From: Verrucomicrobiia bacterium
GTDB taxonomy: Bacteria > Verrucomicrobiota > Verrucomicrobiia > Verrucomicrobiales > Akkermansiaceae
DNA length: 5,705 nt
NCBI GenBank assembly: GCA_947460915.1
Contig: CANHKJ010000204.1
Coordinates: 1-5,705 of the forward strand
Direction of reading: 5' to 3'
Shown: positions 1 to 5,608 of the stretch, one piece after another
How positions within the stretch are numbered: position 1 is the stretch's first letter
Layout of the letters: the number at the start of each line of letters is the position of its first letter
The notes under the pieces: generated by a model
The model's input: the letters and a program-made list of their open reading frames with translations, nothing else
Databases searched by the model: none
Told to the model about the DNA's origin: nothing
Made by a program: the position numbers and the translations under genes

Positions 1-569
1 GCGAGAGTGGATGCTTTGGTCGGAAGTTCTTGCGGAAAATTCTCGTTCGGAGATCGCGGAGACGGTTGACTCATCGGCTGAGGGCTTGGCGTCGATGGGG
101 CAGTGTGAGTGATGTCACCATCCTGCGGTTTGCTGACGGTTGTTTCGATTTCTTTGGGACGTAGAGGCTCACGTCCAGCTTGGTTCGGCATCGCAGGAGC
201 TCCGGCGAGATGGATGGCATCACTGGTGGCAATGGTATCGCGATCACCGATAAAGTCAGCCTTTTCGGGCGGCGCGGACTCTTGATCGGCAGAAGTGCGG
301 GCGAATTGAGGCCGATCTTTTTCTGCAACGGGAATCGTGGGCGCCGGCGCTGCGGCAGGAGCGGCCTTAGGCAATGCGGGCGCGAGAATGACCACCACTT
401 GTTCCGCGGGGCGAGGAAGTGGTCGTTTTGGGGCGAAGATCATCGATGAAAATGTCAAGATGCCGAAGAGAAAAACACCGATCAGCAAGAGAGCGAGTGA
501 GCACAAAAACGAAAGCAGCCAGAGTTTGGACTGGCTGGGCATCATCAAAGATGGTGCGAATGTCGTCAT
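1..569 (-). CDS. TonB-like single-pass proline-rich envelope protein, C-terminus off the window
   Basis: A minus-strand frame is open from an in-frame stop just upstream of 569 through position 1, giving 189 visible residues and no stop. The start is ATG 569; ATGs at 545 and 542 are also in frame and none has a Shine-Dalgarno sequence. Visible parts are a short basic N-terminus, one hydrophobic helix at about residues 17-38, a valine-rich stretch (VVVILAP, 58-64), then a long Pro/Ala-rich tail with many charged residues. The tail contains the less repetitive block FIGDRDTIATSDAI at 106-119. This layout (anchor, then extended proline-rich periplasmic arm) is that of TonB-like energy-transducing proteins; in TonB the C-terminal domain contacts outer-membrane receptors, but here that region lies outside the window. 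The gene is divergent from the lipoprotein gene at 655. The reading frame and membrane topology are fairly certain; the TonB-like role is inferred from architecture only. Confidence 0.72.
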   Translation of the reverse strand, partial: MTTFAPSLMMPSQSKLWLLSFLCSLALLLIGVFLFGILTFSSMIFAPKRPLPRPAEQVVVILAPALPKAAPAAAPAPTIPVAEKDRPQFARTSADQESAPPEKADFIGDRDTIATSDAIHLAGAPAMPNQAGREPLRPKEIETTVSKPQDGDITHTAPSTPSPQPMSQPSPRSPNENFPQELPTKASTL

Positions 570-579
570 GTGTGATTGC

Positions 580-607
580 AGTATGAAGAAGCTGGCTAGT
601 TTTTCAA
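580..607 (-). promoter_or_regulatory. candidate sigma-70-type promoter for the minus-strand TonB-like gene
   Basis: On the minus strand TTGAAA (602-607) is followed after 16 nt by CATACT (580-585), five and four matches to the -35 and -10 consensus. Transcription would begin about 5 nt before ATG 569, so the leader would be almost absent for that start and about 30 nt for ATG 545. This slightly favours the inner start. Consensus for this organism is unknown, so this is only a candidate. Confidence 0.3.
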
Positions 608-654
608 GAGTTTAGGAAAGGAAATCGGAAATCTTTCTTTTCAAATGCTAGCGC

Positions 655-1068
655 ATGCGTTTCAATCAGCTCATGCATCGGTGTGCGCTTGCTTTCGGAT
701 TATGTGTAGTGGTTTCGTCGTGTGCCAAGAAGGATCCCACTTCTGAACCTGTTGCTGCGGTCGAGAAAGCTTCTCCGAAGTCAACTACTCAGCAGACTAC
801 CCTGCCGAGCTCGGATGCCGATTTTGAGTTGGCGACACAATTGCGTGATCCAGATTTGCTCAACCAACTCGATGCGCCAGAATCCACCTCTACGGAGACA
901 GTAACAACGGTCAAGAAGCCATCGGGGCAAGTGGTGATCAAGCCGAGCGATGTGCGGGTCGAAATGCCGAAAATCCAAGGCCCGATTCCAGAGCCTCCTG
1001 TGCAAAAGCCAGAGATTCCTGGAGCTAGCGATGCCATTGCCTCACCGCTCCCAGCGAACGGCCAGTGA
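655..1068 (+). CDS. small proline-rich lipoprotein of unknown function
   Basis: The 137-residue product begins with a basic n-region (MRFNQLMHR), a hydrophobic core at about 11-20, and a lipobox VSSC with the acylated cysteine at residue 23, followed by AKKD. It should be exported, cleaved by signal peptidase II and anchored in a membrane; residue +2 is Ala, which in enterobacterial rules would favour the outer membrane. The mature part looks disordered: Ser/Thr/Pro-rich at 24-55, an acidic stretch around 54-75, a short V/I-rich segment (GQVVIKPSDVRVEMPKI, 91-107), then a Pro-rich tail. No enzymatic domain is recognised. ATG 655 has no close ribosome binding site (AGGAAAGGAA lies over 30 nt upstream); an in-frame ATG at 673 is an alternative start that still leaves a workable signal. 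The gene is divergent from the TonB-like gene, and its last 44 nt overlap the 3' end of the convergent gene at 1025-1435. I do not recognise the family. Confidence 0.72.
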   Translation: MRFNQLMHRCALAFGLCVVVSSCAKKDPTSEPVAAVEKASPKSTTQQTTLPSSDADFELATQLRDPDLLNQLDAPESTSTETVTTVKKPSGQVVIKPSDVRVEMPKIQGPIPEPPVQKPEIPGASDAIASPLPANGQ

Positions 1069-1435
1069 CGCCCCAATTTCCTTGACGGGAATACCAGAGG
1101 AAAAATCGTGGCTGTGACTGGCAGCTGCGATGAATCGGGTAACACGAATTACGACAACCATGCCAGTATGCATGCGGATAGTCAAAATATGTCCTTACTT
1201 GTCGGCTGCGATCGCCACGATCATCGAGCGGTGAAGGCACGAATTTTGTTAGTTTAGGTGCCTCTGCTAAGTCGCTCGGTTGGACTTGGTTGCTAGATTC
1301 TGCTTTTTTCTCGACCACGATGTTCCCCTGCCAGTCATACCAAACTTCATGGGTTTGTGCAGCGGGTTCAGCGGCAGCAAACGACATTTGTAGGGCCAAA
1401 ATGACCGTCGTTACGAGGGAGAGTGTATTTTTCAT
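1025..1435 (-). CDS. small secreted aromatic-rich protein of unknown function
   Basis: From ATG 1435 this gives 136 residues. A classical signal peptide is evident: MKNT n-region, hydrophobic core 5-19, and an AAA site for signal peptidase I near residue 22, followed by EPAAQ. The mature part starts with a compact block HEVWYDWQGNIVVEKK (29-44), has a polar linker, and ends in a Tyr/Trp/Arg/Cys-rich region (YFDYPHAYWHGCRNSCYP onward) with three cysteines and a GNWG motif. Such a composition suggests a small periplasmic or surface protein, perhaps disulfide-containing. The frame also reads upstream to ATG 1444 and GTG 1459; ATG 1435 is preferred because it starts directly at the signal peptide, and a GGGA lies a few bases before it. 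The 3' end overlaps the opposing lipoprotein gene by 44 nt, so a frameshift near the C-terminus cannot be excluded. It is divergent from the toroid gene at 1657. Family not recognised. Confidence 0.62.
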   Translation of the reverse strand: MKNTLSLVTTVILALQMSFAAAEPAAQTHEVWYDWQGNIVVEKKAESSNQVQPSDLAEAPKLTKFVPSPLDDRGDRSRQVRTYFDYPHAYWHGCRNSCYPIHRSCQSQPRFFLWYSRQGNWGVTGRSLGAVRQWHR

Positions 1436-1561
1436 GCGTCCCATCTTAGTATTTGGCACTAGGAATTCGAGAAAAATGCAAAATATAAGTTTTTTTTCTA
1501 AGCTTCGTGGTCGACTCTGCGTTACTCCTGCTGACGCAAGAAAAATTCCCTAGATTTATGC

Positions 1562-1590
1562 TGGCAAATTGCCGCTGGGTCTTTTAGAAT
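1562..1590 (+). promoter_or_regulatory. candidate promoter for the toroid-domain gene
   Basis: TAGAAT at 1585-1590 matches five of six bases of the -10 consensus. A weak -35 (TGGCAA, 1562-1567) lies 17 nt upstream. The leader to ATG 1657 would be about 60 nt and is A/C-rich without a Shine-Dalgarno sequence just before the start (CTAACAAAAACTACCAATG). The rest of the 220-nt divergent intergenic region (1436-1656) contains an AT-rich block near 1480-1500 that could hold the opposing promoter, but no good -35 is seen there. Confidence 0.25.
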
Positions 1591-1656
1591 TCGCCCCGCG
1601 AGTCCCAACGTCCCAATCCCTTGGTCTAACAGCTAAAAAACTAACAAAAACTACCA

Positions 1657-3153
1657 ATGAGTCTCCACGCACAACTCAGCCCCGAAGCTCAAGCTCGTCT
1701 TGATGCGATGAAACGGAATTCCACCATTTCCTCCATCGTGATCGCGATCCTTTCGATCGTGTTGATCGGACTGCTACTGGCTTTCATTTTGATCACTCCG
1801 CTGTTTAAGGAAACGCCTGTGATCGTTACCTACAGCGCGAACATTCCAGCGGAAGAAGTGATCGAAAGCAAAAAGGTTAGCACTAATTCCAAACAAAAGC
1901 CCTCAGCTCCCTCGGCCTCCAGTGCCAAGGTGATCGCGGCACAGACCACTTCCAATGTGGCCATTCCAGTTCCTGAAGTTGATGTCCCGCAACCATCGAC
2001 GGACTTCGGTAACGGTGATGACTTTGGCGACGGCTGGGGCACCGGTGGCGACGGCGGTGGCGGTGGCGGTGGCTTCGGAGCCATCCCTGCGACCATGCGC
2101 AAACGCTGCTCCAAAGAAGATCGTTTGCAACGTTTGGCTGAAACAGGTGGCATGCCCCAGTGTGAAGATGCTGTAGTCAAGGCTCTGCGTTGGATGAAGT
2201 CCACGCAGGCCGCTGACGGTTCATGGGGTGAAGGCAATAAAGCAGCGATGACAGGTCTTGGCTTGTTAGCCTATCTCGGACATTGTGAAACACCGATCTC
2301 GGAAGAATTTGGCGACTCTTGCCTGAAGGCGATGACTTTCCTCATCAATCTCGGCATGAAAGACGGCAAGCTCTCTACGAAAGTCAGTGACAAGCATTGG
2401 CCCTATGAACATGCGATTGCCACTTATGCCTTGGCTGAATCCGCAACTTTCTGCAAACAGCTTAGCATCAACGTTCCTAACCTCAATGAGGTCACCCAAA
2501 AAGCAGGACAATTCCTGATTGATAACCAACACAAATCGGGTGGTTGGGACTACTCCTACGATGAGTCCGGCCCACGTGGTGGTGACGTTTCCATTGCTGG
2601 TTGGCACATTCAGGCGCTTAAAGCGATGAAGCACACAGGCATTGACTTTAAGAACCTGAGCCGTTGCTCATCGAAGGCTCTCAACTACCTTTCAGATAAA
2701 CAAAGTCCTGAAGGCGGTTTCGGCTACTCCGGACCAGGCCTGCATGGAGGTCTTGATTACCACACACTCACAGGTGTTGGTGTTCTCTGCTACCAAATGT
2801 GGGGTAAGGAAAACCAATCTGCTGTCCGCAAGGGTGCCAAGTACATTGCGAAAAATACCAAGTTGAAGTGGGGCACCGAGTTTGCCGACCTTTACGGCCA
2901 CTACTACGAGGCTCAGGCCATGATGAATCGCGGTGGTCAGGAATGGAAAGACTACAACGCGATGATGCGCGATGAAGTGCTCAAAAATCAAAACCCTGAT
3001 GGTACCTGGAAGAGCCCTGATGGCAAACTTCGCGCTGTAGGAGCCTCCTTCCAAGGCGGTGGTGCCGAGTCCGTATTCTATCGCACCGCACTCTGCACTT
3101 TGATGATGGAAGTCTATTATCGTTTCCTTCCCGGCACCGGTGGTGGACACTAA
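1657..3153 (+). CDS. membrane-anchored prenyltransferase/squalene-oxidase (terpenoid cyclase) repeat protein
   Basis: The 498-residue protein has a short cytoplasmic N-terminus, one transmembrane helix at about 25-48, a Ser/Pro/Ala linker (about 71-117), a Gly-rich hinge (118-141, including seven consecutive Gly), a conserved-looking connector with RCSKEDR at 150-156, and then an alpha/alpha-toroid domain to the end. QW-type repeats are visible at about 176-190 (STQAADGSWG), 282-297 (NQHKSGGWDY), 339-355 (KQSPEGGFGY) and 437-451 (NQNPDGTWK), with a degenerate one at about 391-405. Squalene-hopene cyclases and prenyltransferase beta subunits share this fold. However, I see no DxDD acid motif of squalene-hopene cyclases, the domain is about half their length, and the protein is tethered to the membrane with the toroid presumably outside the cytoplasm. 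Catalysis is therefore unproven; a binding or structural role is equally possible. The gene is a single transcription unit ending at the terminator at 3178. ATG 1657 is chosen because it opens the first positively charged segment before the helix; no Shine-Dalgarno sequence is present. Confidence 0.9.
   Translation: MSLHAQLSPEAQARLDAMKRNSTISSIVIAILSIVLIGLLLAFILITPLFKETPVIVTYSANIPAEEVIESKKVSTNSKQKPSAPSASSAKVIAAQTTSNVAIPVPEVDVPQPSTDFGNGDDFGDGWGTGGDGGGGGGGFGAIPATMRKRCSKEDRLQRLAETGGMPQCEDAVVKALRWMKSTQAADGSWGEGNKAAMTGLGLLAYLGHCETPISEEFGDSCLKAMTFLINLGMKDGKLSTKVSDKHWPYEHAIATYALAESATFCKQLSINVPNLNEVTQKAGQFLIDNQHKSGGWDYSYDESGPRGGDVSIAGWHIQALKAMKHTGIDFKNLSRCSSKALNYLSDKQSPEGGFGYSGPGLHGGLDYHTLTGVGVLCYQMWGKENQSAVRKGAKYIAKNTKLKWGTEFADLYGHYYEAQAMMNRGGQEWKDYNAMMRDEVLKNQNPDGTWKSPDGKLRAVGASFQGGGAESVFYRTALCTLMMEVYYRFLPGTGGGH
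2044..2075 (+). repeat. GGCGGT-type tandem repeat encoding the polyglycine hinge
   Basis: GGTGGC and GGCGGT units repeat in tandem and encode the Gly-rich hinge between the anchor and the toroid domain. In-frame slippage here would change only the hinge length. The G-rich strand could also form secondary structure. Confidence 0.6.
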
Positions 3154-3177
3154 GACTAATTCCCAGCAAATCTTTCC

Positions 3178-3209
3178 AAAAGCGGCCTCTACTCGAGGTC
3201 GCTTTTTTT
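3178..3209 (+). terminator. intrinsic terminator of the toroid-domain gene
   Basis: AGCGGCCTC (3181-3189) pairs with GAGGTCGCT (3195-3203) in a 9-bp stem with one G-U pair and a 5-nt loop, followed by a run of seven T. A-residues upstream extend the stem into the T-run, so it may work weakly in both directions. It lies 25 nt after the stop at 3153. Confidence 0.88.
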
Positions 3210-3322
3210 GTTTTGCAGCGCGGGTTCAACTTAGTAGAGCGGGGTGAACGCAGTGGCATCCTGTAACTCAGTGATTTAGGAATTGATTCCTTGGGAACTT
3301 GCGCGTTCGAACTCGATTCAAA

Positions 3323-3350
3323 GGAAAAAACGGCATGAAAAAATGCCATT
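3323..3350 (-). terminator. intrinsic terminator of the minus-strand lipoprotein gene
   Basis: Read on the minus strand, AATGGCAT pairs with ATGCCGTT (8 bp with one U-G pair) around a TTTTTC loop, followed by a six-T run. It lies about 85 nt past the lipoprotein stop at 3434. An alternative fold using the nearby GAATGGC copy at about 3360-3368 is possible. Between this and the plus-strand terminator (3210-3322) I see no gene. Confidence 0.65.
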
Positions 3351-3433
3351 CAGTTCTTTGGAATGGCGTTGATCATATGGAGAAAAATCCTTCGAATGTC
3401 GTATGATTTATCGAGATTGGTTCAAACGGGAAA

Positions 3434-3811
3434 CTACTCCGGTTTGGGAGGGAGCAGGCTGAACTCGGGATTGTCGAGCATGCCCGTAGGGAGTTCTGGT
3501 TCTTGGAAATCGGCATGACCACCAAACCAAGTGCCAAAAAAGGAGCGGCGCGAATTTTGGTAGGCCATGGCTTTTTGTTTGCCTGTCTCGATTTCCTTGA
3601 GCTTTTGGGTATCGACCTCAACGATCGGAACCGAGGAGGGAAGGAGATCGCGGAAGGAGAAGCGGGCGATGTCGCCGCGTTTCACTTCGGGAATCTTGAT
3701 GTCCGGTGTGATTTTTTCTTTGAAATTTGTCATCGTGGTTTTCATGCCGCAGGAGCTAAGGCCCAGAGCGAGAGATGTAATGGCGATTGGGGTGATGGAT
3801 TTCATAACCAT
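3434..3811 (-). CDS. small lipoprotein of unknown function
   Basis: From ATG 3811 the product has 125 residues. The signal sequence has a single Lys near the start, a hydrophobic core (about 6-18) and a lipobox LSSC with the acylated cysteine at residue 21. ATG 3805, two codons later, fits the signal just as well; the frame also extends to a TTG at 3856, which is unlikely. No Shine-Dalgarno sequence is seen. The mature protein is mixed polar: a Lys-rich segment (FKEKITPDIKIPEVKRGD), a hydrophobic stretch with LLPSSVPIVEVD, a likely helix rich in Lys/Glu/Gln (QKLKEIETGKQKAM), then FFGTWFGGH and a Pro-rich acidic tail ending PPKPE. It stands alone, convergent with the toroid gene, with its own terminator at 3323-3350. 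The family is not recognised and no function is assigned. Confidence 0.72.
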   Translation of the reverse strand: MVMKSITPIAITSLALGLSSCGMKTTMTNFKEKITPDIKIPEVKRGDIARFSFRDLLPSSVPIVEVDTQKLKEIETGKQKAMAYQNSRRSFFGTWFGGHADFQEPELPTGMLDNPEFSLLPPKPE

Positions 3812-4208
3812 GATGTGGCTGGGGTTGGGTATGATGGTAGCAGAAAGTTTTAGCAAACCAAATGCAAAGTTGCGAAAACCTGTGCGGGAATTGCGAAATT
3901 ATGTGTCGAAATTGACAGAATGGTAGCTGCATGTTGGCGATTTTTTTGAATTTTGCGAATCTTGTTGCATTGGATTTCTAGCCGCGGAAAAACGCAAAAT
4001 CGGCAAAAGGACGAAGGAAGTAGGGGGCTTAGGTTTTTGCTTGGTAAGGCGACTCTTTGGGCTGTAAAAAATGATGAGTAGGCATGGCGAGATGGATTAC
4101 GTTAGGGAAGTTTGTGGAACGAAGCGCAGAGATGCAGAGTAAACTCGGAGATACAAGAGAGGTTGATTGAGCCTGAAAACAAAAGTTGCATTGGGCTTAT
4201 CGCTAACA
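3812..4208. other. intergenic region without a convincing gene
   Basis: About 400 bases lie between the minus-strand lipoprotein start and the insertion sequence, and no open frame here looks like a protein. The part to about 4010 is A/T-rich and has repeated TTGCGAA-like words (3870-3877, 3891-3898, 3953-3960) and a loose inverted similarity between 3858-3880 and 3952-3974. The promoter of the lipoprotein gene must lie here, but I cannot place it with confidence. The 4119-4155 part is purine-rich with GCAGAGA repeats. Confidence 0.55.
4119..4140. repeat. short GCAGAGA-type repeat
   Basis: GCGCAGAGATGCAGAG contains the heptamer-like unit GCAGAGA/GCAGAGT twice, 9 nt apart, within a purine-rich tract. 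Similar CGCAGAGACGCAGAG stretches occur as dispersed intergenic repeats in many bacterial genomes, as I recall. Only this copy is visible here, so it may be trivial. Confidence 0.3.
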
Positions 4209-5261
4209 TAGACCATTTCTCAAAAGTTCGTTCGTGATCAAAGAGTTTTTGGTGAGCAAACCCGATTTAATTTTTTCCGTATCACGCATCATGTCCCTAA
4301 GGGAGTCGAAGAGTCTCTGGCATAACTCTTCGCCTTTTCTTGTGAGGTAGCCTGCCAGGTAATGGCTCTTGAGATGCAGCCAAAGTCTTTCGATGGGATT
4401 GTAGTCAGGGCTGTAAGGTGGCAGGTAAAGGGGGCGGATATGATGCCAGTTGAGAATCTTGGATTTATGCCAACTGGCATTATCCAGCACCAAATAGATC
4501 TGCTTTTCTCCGGCTGGCACTTCTTGCGCCATGGTGTCGAGAAACGCTTGAAATGTCTCGGTGTCATTGTCAGGCACGATCAAGCTAACCAGTTGCCCAT
4601 CATCAGGATTGACAGCACCCACCACGTTTTGGCGAATGTGCCCACCGTAATAACCCTGCGTGGGCCGACTACCTCGTTTGACCCATCTTTGTCTTGGACG
4701 AGGATCTCCTTCAAAACCTGCCTCATCACCAAAGAAGAGACTTATGTTCGGATCTTTTGTGAGTTGAAGTAGTTCTTGATGAAATGTTTCCCGCCGCTTG
4801 TGCCACTCTGCTTTGTCGGGTGGTTCAGGAATGGGTCGAGGAATTCGTCGTGCGTAATTGTTCTCATGTAAGTAGTGCAAAAGGGTAGGATAGCTGATGT
4901 CGAGGTCTCTATGGTTTTTGAGCCATCCACAGAGCTTCACTCCAGTCCAATGGAGTTGGTCGGCAAGCTGGGGTGATTCAACAATCGGTAGAATCTTGCT
5001 TTCTACCTCCGACTGCGAGAGTTTTCGCGGTCGCCCAGCACGCAGCTTGTAGGTGATACCATCGATACCGCGTTCATTGTAGCATTTGATCCATAGCTGA
5101 AGGCAACGCCCCGTTATACACGCATGCTTTTGCGCAAGTTCGAAAGTAGCACCACAGAGCAGTAAATGGATGATGTTGAGTCGCTTTGCTGCCTTCTGAT
5201 CTGGGCAGCAACGGATCGCTAACTCCAGTTCTTCGGTGGAGCAAGTTTCAGGATTGGGCAT
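4203..5261 (-). CDS. IS630-family transposase
   Basis: The 352-residue transposase cuts and rejoins DNA at the element ends and inserts at TA. The N-terminal third holds helix-turn-helix DNA-binding segments (about 24-65, then the basic AGRPRKLS at 75-82 and a second helical region at 85-135). The catalytic RNase-H-like DDE_3 domain shows D179 (FFGDEAGF), D260 (LVLDNASWHKS) and E291 (LPPYSPDYNPIERLW), the three metal-binding acids in their typical contexts, with 30 residues between the second Asp and the Glu. Nothing is missing, so the enzyme looks functional. ATG 5261 is the start; no strong ribosome binding site precedes it. The C-terminus is odd: codon 351 straddles the element end and the TA duplication, and codon 352 and the TAG stop lie in flanking DNA. 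Confidence 0.95.
   Translation of the reverse strand: MPNPETCSTEELELAIRCCPDQKAAKRLNIIHLLLCGATFELAQKHACITGRCLQLWIKCYNERGIDGITYKLRAGRPRKLSQSEVESKILPIVESPQLADQLHWTGVKLCGWLKNHRDLDISYPTLLHYLHENNYARRIPRPIPEPPDKAEWHKRRETFHQELLQLTKDPNISLFFGDEAGFEGDPRPRQRWVKRGSRPTQGYYGGHIRQNVVGAVNPDDGQLVSLIVPDNDTETFQAFLDTMAQEVPAGEKQIYLVLDNASWHKSKILNWHHIRPLYLPPYSPDYNPIERLWLHLKSHYLAGYLTRKGEELCQRLFDSLRDMMRDTEKIKSGLLTKNSLITNELLRNGLC
4209..4210. repeat. TA target-site duplication, left copy
   Basis: The TA directly outside the left inverted repeat. IS630/Tc1-type transposition inserts at TA and duplicates it. The partner is at 5357-5358. Confidence 0.75.
4211..4235. repeat. IS630 terminal inverted repeat, transposase 3' side
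   Basis: GACCATTTCTCAAAA is the outer 15 bp; it matches the other end except for A versus G at position 5. The shared TTCGT at 4231-4235 extends the similarity to 19 of 25. The transposase frame reads right through this repeat. Confidence 0.88.
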
Positions 5262-5306
5262 GTTGCGTCTGCGTGAGATGCGCCAATTTTAGAATCTATC
5301 AGAAAA

Positions 5307-5336
5307 AGTATAATTACAAAATGCATGCAATACGAA
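5307..5336 (-). promoter_or_regulatory. candidate internal promoter of the IS630 transposase
   Basis: On the minus strand TTCGTA (5331-5336) precedes TATACT (5307-5312) by 18 nt. The -10 is good (five of six) and the -35 weak (three of six). It would give a leader of about 40 nt, and its -35 overlaps the inverted repeat, so transposase binding there could repress the gene. Confidence 0.3.
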
Positions 5337-5356
5337 AATTATTTTGAGAAACGGTC
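5332..5356. repeat. IS630 terminal inverted repeat, transposase 5' side
   Basis: Read inward from 5356 on the minus strand it is GACCGTTTCTCAAAA, then a 5-nt unmatched part, then TTCGT. The inner part overlaps the possible -35 box of the transposase promoter. Confidence 0.88.
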
Positions 5357-5358
5357 TA
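5357..5358. repeat. TA target-site duplication, right copy
   Basis: The TA directly outside the right inverted repeat, partner of 4209-4210. It also forms part of the last old-transposase codons (GTT, then the junction). Confidence 0.75.
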
Positions 5359-5468
5359 ACCATGCCAACAGATACCGCAAATCGACTGGCTACCTGCTCG
5401 CGCGTCGTATCTCCCCGATCATAGGCTTTGAGAATTCGTTGCCGTAAATCCACCGAAATTGTTGCTAT
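5358..5468 (-). pseudogene. N-terminal remnant of a second, different IS630-family transposase
   Basis: The minus strand from 5468 encodes about 36 residues of a helix-turn-helix N-terminus typical of IS630-type transposases: ISVDLRQRILKAYDRGD followed by TTREQVASRFAVSVGMV. The reading stops resembling the family exactly at the TA junction with the intact IS, runs 22 more codons into that IS and stops at TAA 5289-5291. No continuation is seen on the other side of the IS, so the rest of the old gene is lost. The codon where the family's Met would be expected (before ATIS) reads ATA, so the start may also be mutated; GTG 5453 is the only later candidate. It is a separate subgroup from the intact transposase, whose N-terminus is dissimilar. 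It is not expected to make a working protein. Confidence 0.75.
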
Positions 5469-5570
5469 GCGAGGATCATAACAGCAATCTAGACAATGGC
5501 TATAAAATTATTTAAAATACTCTAGATTTCTTCAAATACAACCGCACAATTTCGCATTAAAAAAGTACAA
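5469..5570. other. AT-rich spacer between the old transposase remnant and the rRNA terminator
   Basis: About 100 bases with no gene. The outer end of the older IS630-type element probably lies here (two TCTAGA words and a TATA stretch are visible near 5489-5526), but with its other end missing the boundary cannot be fixed. Confidence 0.4.
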
Positions 5571-5604
5571 AAAAGAGCCCCGTTCATATTGCTATGAACG
5601 GGGC
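5568..5604 (-). terminator. rRNA operon terminator
   Basis: On the minus strand a perfect 12-bp stem, GCCCCGTTCATA (5593-5604) with its complement (5577-5588), closes a GCAA tetraloop of the stable GNRA class and is followed by TC and a six-T run, with another T-run downstream. It starts only about 5 nt after the 5S rRNA 3' end. This is a textbook strong intrinsic terminator for leftward rRNA transcription. Confidence 0.95.
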
Positions 5605-5608
5605 ATAT

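Larger units (their letters stand above)
4211..5356 (-). mobile_element. complete IS630-family insertion sequence, 1146 bp
   Basis: The element is bounded by terminal inverted repeats: the left end GACCATTTCTCAAAA (4211-4225) and the complement of the right end GACCGTTTCTCAAAA (5342-5356) match at 14 of 15 positions, and a further TTCGT is shared at positions 21-25 from each end. TA flanks both ends, the expected IS630 target duplication. The length is usual for the family, and one transposase gene fills almost the whole element. With the ends and the catalytic residues intact, the copy looks recent and potentially mobile. The original target was the 5' part of another IS630-family gene. Confidence 0.9.

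Noticed and set aside
71..328. Minus-strand frame of 85 residues
   Set aside because: It overlaps the TonB-like gene in another frame on the same strand, with basic composition typical of an out-of-frame reading.
180..615. Two plus-strand open frames (180-449 and 337-615)
   Set aside because: They are antisense to the minus-strand TonB-like gene, which has a clean anchor and proline-rich arm. The plus-strand products are Arg/Gly-rich without any domain.
789..1145. Minus-strand frames antisense to the lipoprotein gene (781-1005, 789-1145)
   Set aside because: The plus-strand frame has a signal sequence and lipobox; these have neither and look like shadows.
1290..1553. Plus-strand frame of 87 residues
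   Set aside because: It is antisense to the signal-peptide region of the secreted-protein gene and has no domain or start signal.
2044..2075. Short tandem repeat considered as a CRISPR-like or regulatory repeat
   Set aside because: It is in frame and encodes glycine in a hinge; there are no spacers.
1830..3349. Several frames opposite or within the toroid gene, including polyproline and poly-Ala/Thr products
   Set aside because: They are complements or frame-shifted readings of a gene with clear QW repeats; their low-complexity runs come from the polyglycine codons.
3912..3917. Perfect TTGACA -35 box on the plus strand
   Set aside because: No -10-like sequence lies 15-19 nt downstream, and no plus-strand gene follows.
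3503..3926. Plus-strand frames across the minus-strand lipoprotein gene
   Set aside because: They lack signal or domain features, while the minus strand has a lipobox and a terminator in the right place.
4289..4930. Other frames inside the IS630 transposase (4289-4567, 4362-4772, 4742-4930)
   Set aside because: The transposase frame has the complete catalytic set; these are shadows.
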